In this document: piece after piece, positions 57,736-64,000 of the stretch
How positions within the stretch are numbered: the stretch's first letter is position 1
Layout of the letters: each line of letters opens with the position of its first letter
Assembly (NCBI GenBank): GCA_037127255.1
Contig: JBANSL010000003.1
Location: 24,410,314 to 24,474,313 of the forward strand
Direction: 5' to 3'
DNA length: 64,000 bases
From: Persicaria tinctoria
Taxonomy: Eukaryota; Streptophyta; Magnoliopsida; Caryophyllales; Polygonaceae
Made by a program: the position numbers and the translations under genes
The notes under the pieces: model-generated
The model's input: the letters and a program-made list of their open reading frames with translations, nothing else
Database searches by the model: none
Told to the model about the DNA's origin: nothing

Positions 57736-60700
57736 TGAGGTTGTGCAATTCGGGTACAAAAGGGTCGAGTGTATGTTTTGGAAAACCGCCCATGAATTTC
57801 AAATGATTTGAAAGTGTTTTAAAGGGGCAAAATGAATTTAAGATGTCTAACCTAAATTGGACTAAGTAATGAACTTGACTTGTAATAAAAGAGGAAGACC
57901 GACCAAATGGGGACGCGAGTGGGTAGTGAAAGACGTTAGACCATCCCTATTGGATGTAGTTGGAAATGGGTAGGCGAAATATTAGCTTGTTATTTACAGA
58001 TGGGTCTGGAAGACTCCAAGGAGGTCATTATGAGTGTCACTAACAAATTCTGTGTTGAGTGCTTGCTATGCTAGATATCTGATTGGTATGCCTAACAATT
58101 AAATGTGTATTGACTGATCTGTGCAAACAGGATAGCGGGAGTACCATTATTTCTATATGGTCAAGTCCAGCTTGTGTGAAACAACCTCTTCAACCATGTT
58201 CTATCGAGTCTCCCTCCCAGATGTCAGTGTCTTCCACGGGGAATCGGGTCGGTAAAAACGTTGTGTCGGAAACAAGTATGGAAATAAAGGTGGTTTGAGT
58301 GAGTGTTGGAAGGTAGTTCTTGATGTCATTTTGAGTCGAGAGTAAGGTGTTTATGAGTTTGTCTTTCTTGATTTTTATGATGATTAACCAGTGTTTTCCT
58401 ACCACAAGATTCGTACCGGAGTCCCACGGGAAAGAGGGGTGATGAGTCGGTTGGGAAAAGTCAATGGTTGCCCTTAGGGACCCCTGTCCGGTTGTAATTG
58501 TGACTCTCTCTGAATTGCATGGTATAATTTTGTAATCTTTGGCATGTACCCTGCGAATGATCATTGGTAAAAAGCTACTCATGTTGTTGCATCTATGATT
58601 AGGTACCTTGCTTAGGTCTTGTGTTATGTCTTGGGTTCTACCATGATTGTATGTTGTTAAAGCATGTTTACTTGGCCTATTGATCGTATGATTGAATAGA
58701 TGTGTGAGTTGCATGAAATGAATCTGCATGATTTTACTCTACTAGGTTCATGGTAGTGTGATCGTTAAATTTTGATACCCTGATGAAGCAAGTTCCTTAT
58801 TTGATACGTGCTACAACTTGATGTCACCATGCCTTATATGATACGTAATTTCCAGTACATGTTGTTGTGATGATCCTTCATGTAAATTCGTGATTTTATA
58901 ACATTCCGTATCCATGCTAGTCACATTGTTTAGGTCTCGTGTTGTATCTCGCTTTCTGTCATGATTATGTTTGGTTCGCGTGTCTAATTGACCTGTTGTA
59001 ATGATCGTACTACTGATTGGTTAGAAACATGAAGGGCGTGATATGGGTCTATATGAATGTTGCTTTCCCTGGATTAGGTCCATGATAGTGTGATCAATTC
59101 CTCTTTGTATGAATGTTGATAGATGATCATCTTAGCATGTTGGATGATGACGTGTCAATGCCTATTATCCCTTTTGTGACAAGAATCAATAGCATGCTTG
59201 TTTGTTACGTATACATCGGGTTAATTATTGTTGCTTAAACTCGTGTTATACATCGTAAAACCTTCCTCATGTTTCTAGATTGCTTGAATGTGATTGAAGT
59301 GATTTCTTATGTGTCGCCATGATTAGTTGCATGTATGTATCGCGTGTTATGTTGAGCTATTAGTGTCATGTAGGACCCTTGGTTGTGACTGGTGTGAGCT
59401 TATATCTTGCCTACAATATTGCTAATCCTCTCCCGGGCTAGGTCCTTGATAGTGTGATTCTTCCCTCTTCTTAAAGTGTTTTACTCATCCTGATTAGACT
59501 GGTGCTGAATTCGATGATCGACTTGCTTTTCGTGATGGTAAATTCTTGCATGCTTATATGTTATCGCTCGGTGGTATTTCCCTATTACCCTATGAGATTC
59601 TCTCGTGCTTGCATGAACGTATGACTGGACACCTCGCATGATCACACACCACGCTATATCATGACTTCGCATACACATGATGCACGAATGTTAGAATGGA
59701 TTTAGTCGAGTTACCTTGATTGTGTTAATATTTGATAAGTGCTAGTAGTGTCTGGTAGGGCTTAGGATTTCCAATATGATTCGCCAAATGATCACGTGTT
59801 GTACTTGTTCTATGATGTTATGATTATTGTATCGTGAATGTGCTCTATGATGGGTCGTTCATAGTATGATTATAATGTATCGCCCATGGTGTATTTCTTG
59901 TTACTTTTGACGATGTCTCATGTTTCGTAAATATTATGCTGAACTCCTCTTAATGACTCTTGACTATGCTTGTATCACATCATGTATCACTAGTACCATG
60001 TAGGACCCATGCTTCCTAAATGTATCTCGTCATATGATTACGTGCCATGCTTGACCTATTATACGATCATTGTGTTAGATGAGGTAGTTACTATGTTGCT
60101 CTTATATGTTCTCGTATGATGCATACACCAAGCTCGTGCATTGTTCACATATGTGATAATTGTGATGCTCAATAAATCCCGCGTATCCTGTTTAAAGTTG
60201 CTGAGCATATCTGTTTCCATGGAATCACATACTACTAGTTTATCTCGCATGCATCCGTGTAGGACTTGATTGTGTCTTTTGGAATGAATACGCATGTTCT
60301 TTTCCCTTGAGATAGGTACATGTTAGTGTGGGTTAGTGAAATTGATATGCTCCATGATGAATTCGTGTTACTTGTCGCGATTATAACCTAATAGACTTCC
60401 ATGAGGGCATTGTTGTTATTCTCGGATCAGAGTCTAGTCCCTAGTCTTGTCTTTAGTCGTGTCGTTCTTAGCCTTGGTCTATGTTAGTTTCGAAAGGAAC
60501 ATTGGGTTACCCGTCCTTGTCACTCCCCTATCTCTGCTAACTTAGACTCCTCTGCGATATTTGGTGAGCGACCACTTGGAAGAGAGAACGAAAAGTCGCG
60601 TAGCGATAGAGCAGTGCAGCAGAAGTGTGGGCCCATGACCCATGGGCCTCAGGATCTATGATGTCGGCGGAACGGGCACGCATCGAGGATTACGGTTACT

Positions 60701-62706
60701 GAGTGAGATATGACTTGCAAGCGAGAGTGTCCTTTGTTCGAATTGTTAATTCTTCTGAATTTGTTGGTGATGATATTGCACTGACCTAGCGATGAGATTT
60801 ACGTGTTGATGGGCTGACTTGGTATGATTTTGCACCTTATAGTCGTCTGATTGTTTATTGTCTATGATGGTATGATTTTGCGCCTTATAGTTCTAATGTG
60901 CCATGAACCATGATGCCTGGATGTGTTGATACTCTGAGTTGCTAAGCATGATTTGAATTCCTTTGCCTGTAAAATGTGAACTACATATGCTGAGAGACCT
61001 GAGTTGTATCTGATAAGGTTATAGTGCAACATGTTAGCTTGACTTCAGTATGTCCATATATGATGTTTGCAATGATTATTGAGCATGATGATAAATTGAG
61101 ACTTGTTGAACCCATGATGTTATGTTATAAATGCTAGTTGACATAATGTAGACCTTGTGTTTGGTGATTTTAATTATTGCTTCTTCCTTAAACCCGTGGG
61201 TGAGGTCGTTGGTAGCGTGGTAGAAGAGTGGTGAAAGAATTTGAGCGATTAGGATGACCGATGGTTTATTAGGCAAATCACGAGAGAGAAATGTTGGTAG
61301 GGTGTGATGCTTGTGCTGTCTTGAGTAATATGAGAAGTGGGGGGAATGGCTTTTGAGAGTATTGAGGACATAGTATGAGCGGGTGCTCAGGTGTGAAGTT
61401 AGAGATATGAGTTGGGCTCTTAGAGGTGGATGGTTAGTGAAAGTGCTTGGTGGAATGAGGGGCAAGATTGGAATATCGAAAAGAATTGGGACTTCTTTTA
61501 GAGGATGTTATCTGAGTTGGTGTTGGTGAGTCTAGATGAGGCGGGCCTTGACTTGAGAATTGGAACCGAGCGAGCTGGGAGTACATTTTATTTTGAGTGG
61601 AGATGATGTGAGGATTTTCTTGCTTGTGTGAATTATTAATATGTGTTGGCATGATGTTAGGTAGCAACTATGATGAATCTGATATGGGATTACATGCTGA
61701 TATGCAATATTAAAATGTAGTTGGTAGTGACAAGTGTTACCATGATATATTGATGCATTGCTATCCTACTATGTCATTTAGAAGCATGTTATGATATGAT
61801 ATATGAATCATGAAATAAGGACATGTTGCTATGTGAAAACATGATATTATATTATGAGGTGATAAAGCATGATGTTATGTTATATGATCGTTAAGCATGA
61901 TTGTAAGTATGTTATATGATGAATATGACTTCGATGATGAATATATATGATTTGTATATATGAGATAATGATATCAAATTTCTAAATGATTGGTATATGA
62001 CATTGTGATGAGTTAAGACGATGTTTGGTGAATATGCTGACCTTCGATGACTGATATACTGCCTGACCTCCCCTTTCGCGGGGTCTTAATAAAATGACTT
62101 GTTGTGTTGATGTGTTGACAATGAGTTTGATTCGTTGACCTTATGATGGGGATGTACCTGTTATGACCTTGGTGTGATATCGAGAAGTGTGTTATGATTT
62201 TGGCATAGGTGCATATTATGACCTTTAGTATGATGTGGAGACGTTGATGTGATCTTGTGGCAGTGTGCTGGCATATGTTTGAGACTTGTCATATGATGTA
62301 CTCGTTGAGGACCGATTGGTTATGTGATTATGCATTGCTTATGACTTGTGAAACTTGCTTGAATTGAGATTCATAGATTGATTTGATTATTGAAACTAGG
62401 AAGAGAATATGGGATTAGCCTTTAGAGGTGGATGATTCCACCTCCCAAGTTCTGAATTTGATTGTTTGGTATGTGAGAAATTGATCTGGTGGTTGGAATA
62501 TTTTTACGAAACCTTGATTTGAAAGGATTTGACTTGTTTTGGTGTAAGGTTGCTTGATTAGACGTTGGATTTGAAGATTTTGAGCGATTTTGAGAAAAGA
62601 CCAACTTGGATTTGTAAAAGAATGAACGATATCGAGAATTTTGAGGCTAAACTTTATTTTCAATTGTGGAATCTCTTTAGAAACTTTCCAAACCCAGTCA
62701 ACTATA

Positions 62707-62941
62707 CTCCCTCCGTTTCAAAATACATGGGTTTTTAGTTTTCGGCACGCTTTTTAAGGAGCGAAAAACTCTATGAAATATTATTTTTTTAATCAAATTT
62801 TTTATATCATTTGATACTTATTAGTAACAAGTATCAAATGATATAAAAAATTTGATTAAAAAAATAATATTTCATAGAGTTTTTTGCTCCTTAAAAAACG
62901 TGTCAAAAAGAAAAAGCCCATGTATTATGGAACGGAGGTAG
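62707..62941. mobile_element. Stowaway MITE inside the LARD-like element
   Basis: Ends CTCCCTCCGTTTC and GGAACGGAGGTAG with TA duplicated (62705-62706, 62942-62943). The interior is an almost perfect palindrome: AACTCTATGAAATATTATTT against AAATAATATTTCATAGAGTT, centred near 62820. Confidence 0.9.
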
Positions 62942-63259
62942 TATGATACTTCACGAAGTGGATACATGCATTTTATGGGGGCGCCTGTAGGGTGTTTGCT
63001 AAGACCTAGTGATGATATTATAGAACTTTTAGAGTTGTGGTACTTCCGAAGAGTCGAAGCGGGTATGCGATAGGGGCGCTTATCGCATACTTGTCAAGGC
63101 CAACTGGAGATGTCACGACCGTGACTAGGATGTTGTGAGAATCTCGGAAGACGCAACCGAGATGATTACAAGATCCTTGGACATGGTCCTTGGACTCATC
63201 AATTTCAAACTTCATCCCCTATTTTGTCGTGGTTTTAGTCTCGGGGACGAGACTTGTTT

Positions 63260-63273
63260 TTAGAGGTGGATGA
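63260..63273 (+). other. Polypurine tract of the LARD-like element
   Basis: TTAGAGGTGGATGA directly before the second LTR, preceded by TCGGGGACGAGACTTG, which resembles the end of chromovirus-type internal regions. Near-copies of TTAGAGGTGGATG occur at 61420 and 62421. Confidence 0.75.
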
Positions 63274-64000
63274 TGTAAAGGCCCGAATTTTTAAATAATA
63301 AATTTCAACAAATAATATAAAATGGATTTAAGTCGAAAATGATAATAATAATAATAATAATTCAGATATTTTAAGGAGAACTCGTCTTTAAATTACTAAA
63401 TCGAACTTGAAACTTTTAAAGCGAATTCCGGCCCAATTTTTAACTTTAACGATTGAATATGTCTTTCTCCTCGGGATCACAATTCCGTCATCTTTTCTCA
63501 TTTTTATCCATTCCATGTCATCTCTCCCATTTGGGTAAATTCATACCTCTTCTTTCACTCCCTCCCTTCTTTGACCCCCTCCAATGGAAAACAAACAACA
63601 AATTCCCCTTTTCAAAAATCAGATTTGTTTGACCATTTCAACACCCACACAACCAAGGATCCAAACACCCCTTATCCTTTTCCCTTCCTTTGAGGTTTTC
63701 GACAACAAGTTCTCCAAAACCCCTCACTCTCCACCTCCTTGCTCAGCTGAGCACACTTCTGCCACCACCACATCTTCCCTACCCTCGCCGTCGTCGTTGT
63801 TCGTCGCCTTGAGGCCCAGCCGCACCACCCTCTTCCTTCTCCGGGCATCAGTAGCTCGTCCCGAGCGCTACCCAAGCCACATCGAGCTCCTCCCGTGTAC
63901 CACCAGCAGCCTCCGTCCCGAGCGCAGCCCCGAGCCTTCTCCAAGGCCGACGAGGAAGAGCCGAGCCCAGAAGCAGCCTGGAGCCGCCAACACCGACGCC
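63274..64000 (+). mobile_element. 3' LTR of the LARD-like element, cut by window end
   Basis: Matches 54857-55583 with about 14 substitutions in 727 bp by eye (roughly 2%) and no indels seen, so the insertion is fairly recent. The rest of the LTR and the right target-site duplication lie outside. Confidence 0.95.

Larger units (their letters stand above)
57720..63273 (+). mobile_element. Non-coding internal region of the LARD-like element
   Basis: Between the two LTRs lie 5.55 kb with no gag, protease, reverse transcriptase or integrase frame; the longest ORFs (179 and 129 codons, minus strand) show no retroviral motif. The DNA is rich in ATGAT/TGTTATG-type short repeats. This fits large retrotransposon derivatives, which have long LTRs and conserved non-coding interiors and depend on relatives for proteins. 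Confidence 0.85.

Noticed and set aside
57724..57740. Part of a tRNA gene
   Set aside because: TGGTATCAGAGC is the complement of a tRNA-Met end directly after an LTR, i.e. a primer-binding site; no cloverleaf follows. The same holds for 38102-38116 and 33936-33953.
58190..58729. 179-codon minus-strand ORF in the LARD interior
   Set aside because: No gag, protease, reverse transcriptase or integrase motif, and similar chance ORFs are spread through this interior.

Overview
This is nuclear DNA of a flowering plant, most likely a eudicot. It has spliced genes with GT-AG introns, AT-rich intergenic DNA, and dense nested plant transposons of types CACTA, hAT, PIF/Harbinger, Stowaway, Helitron, L1-type LINE, Ty1/copia and Ty3/gypsy. 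I cannot name the species. Only two genes look intact: an unrecognised 11-exon gene (710-3597, +) and a complete 14-exon RAD4/XPC nucleotide-excision-repair gene (22474-28250, +). A broken HMGA-like gene (29171-29639, -) and a captured 5' piece of a sugar-phosphate/phosphate translocator gene (8561-8927, +) are gene fragments. Everything else I could identify is mobile or tandemly repeated DNA.

Layout. 1-620: two Helitron 3' ends just upstream of the first gene. 710-3597: gene of very small phase 1-1 exons, with MITEs in its introns. 4336-10878: a 6.5 kb CACTA element (TSD AAT) whose interior is a 91-bp tandem array; it is interrupted by a hAT element carrying the translocator fragment and by a small PIF-like element. 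11506-19480: a LINE endonuclease fragment, then a minus-strand gypsy remnant whose gag region is split by an almost complete minus-strand LINE. 20445-22314: a Stowaway MITE, a Helitron 3' end and a hAT-like element, all crowded upstream of RAD4. 28864-34246: copia LTR pieces, the HMGA-like pseudogene, a hAT with a perfect 8-bp TSD, and a PIF/Harbinger element with TSD TAA. 34352-43206: a composite Helitron region holding a minus-strand Athila-type gypsy fragment and several minisatellites. 43474-44953: a second LTR of that Athila-type family. 44954-54856: a minus-strand gypsy LTR with a 79-bp satellite of about 116 units next to its polypurine tract. 54857-64000: a long-LTR, non-coding retrotransposon (LARD-like) inserted in the satellite; its second LTR runs off the window.

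The most interesting signals are: (a) the 79-bp satellite, which starts inside a retrotransposon next to its 3' LTR and whose units can fold into two hairpins; (b) a palindromic motif (TCGATATCGA) amplified both in the LTR and in the coding part of the Athila-type element, where it encodes VDI(D/E) repeats; (c) the first gene, a chain of nine introns all in phase 1 between exons that are multiples of three, with visible duplication of exon-intron blocks; and (d) the transposon-captured translocator fragment. Exon borders were placed by hand from splice sites and reading phase. Protein families were recognised from memory, without database searches.
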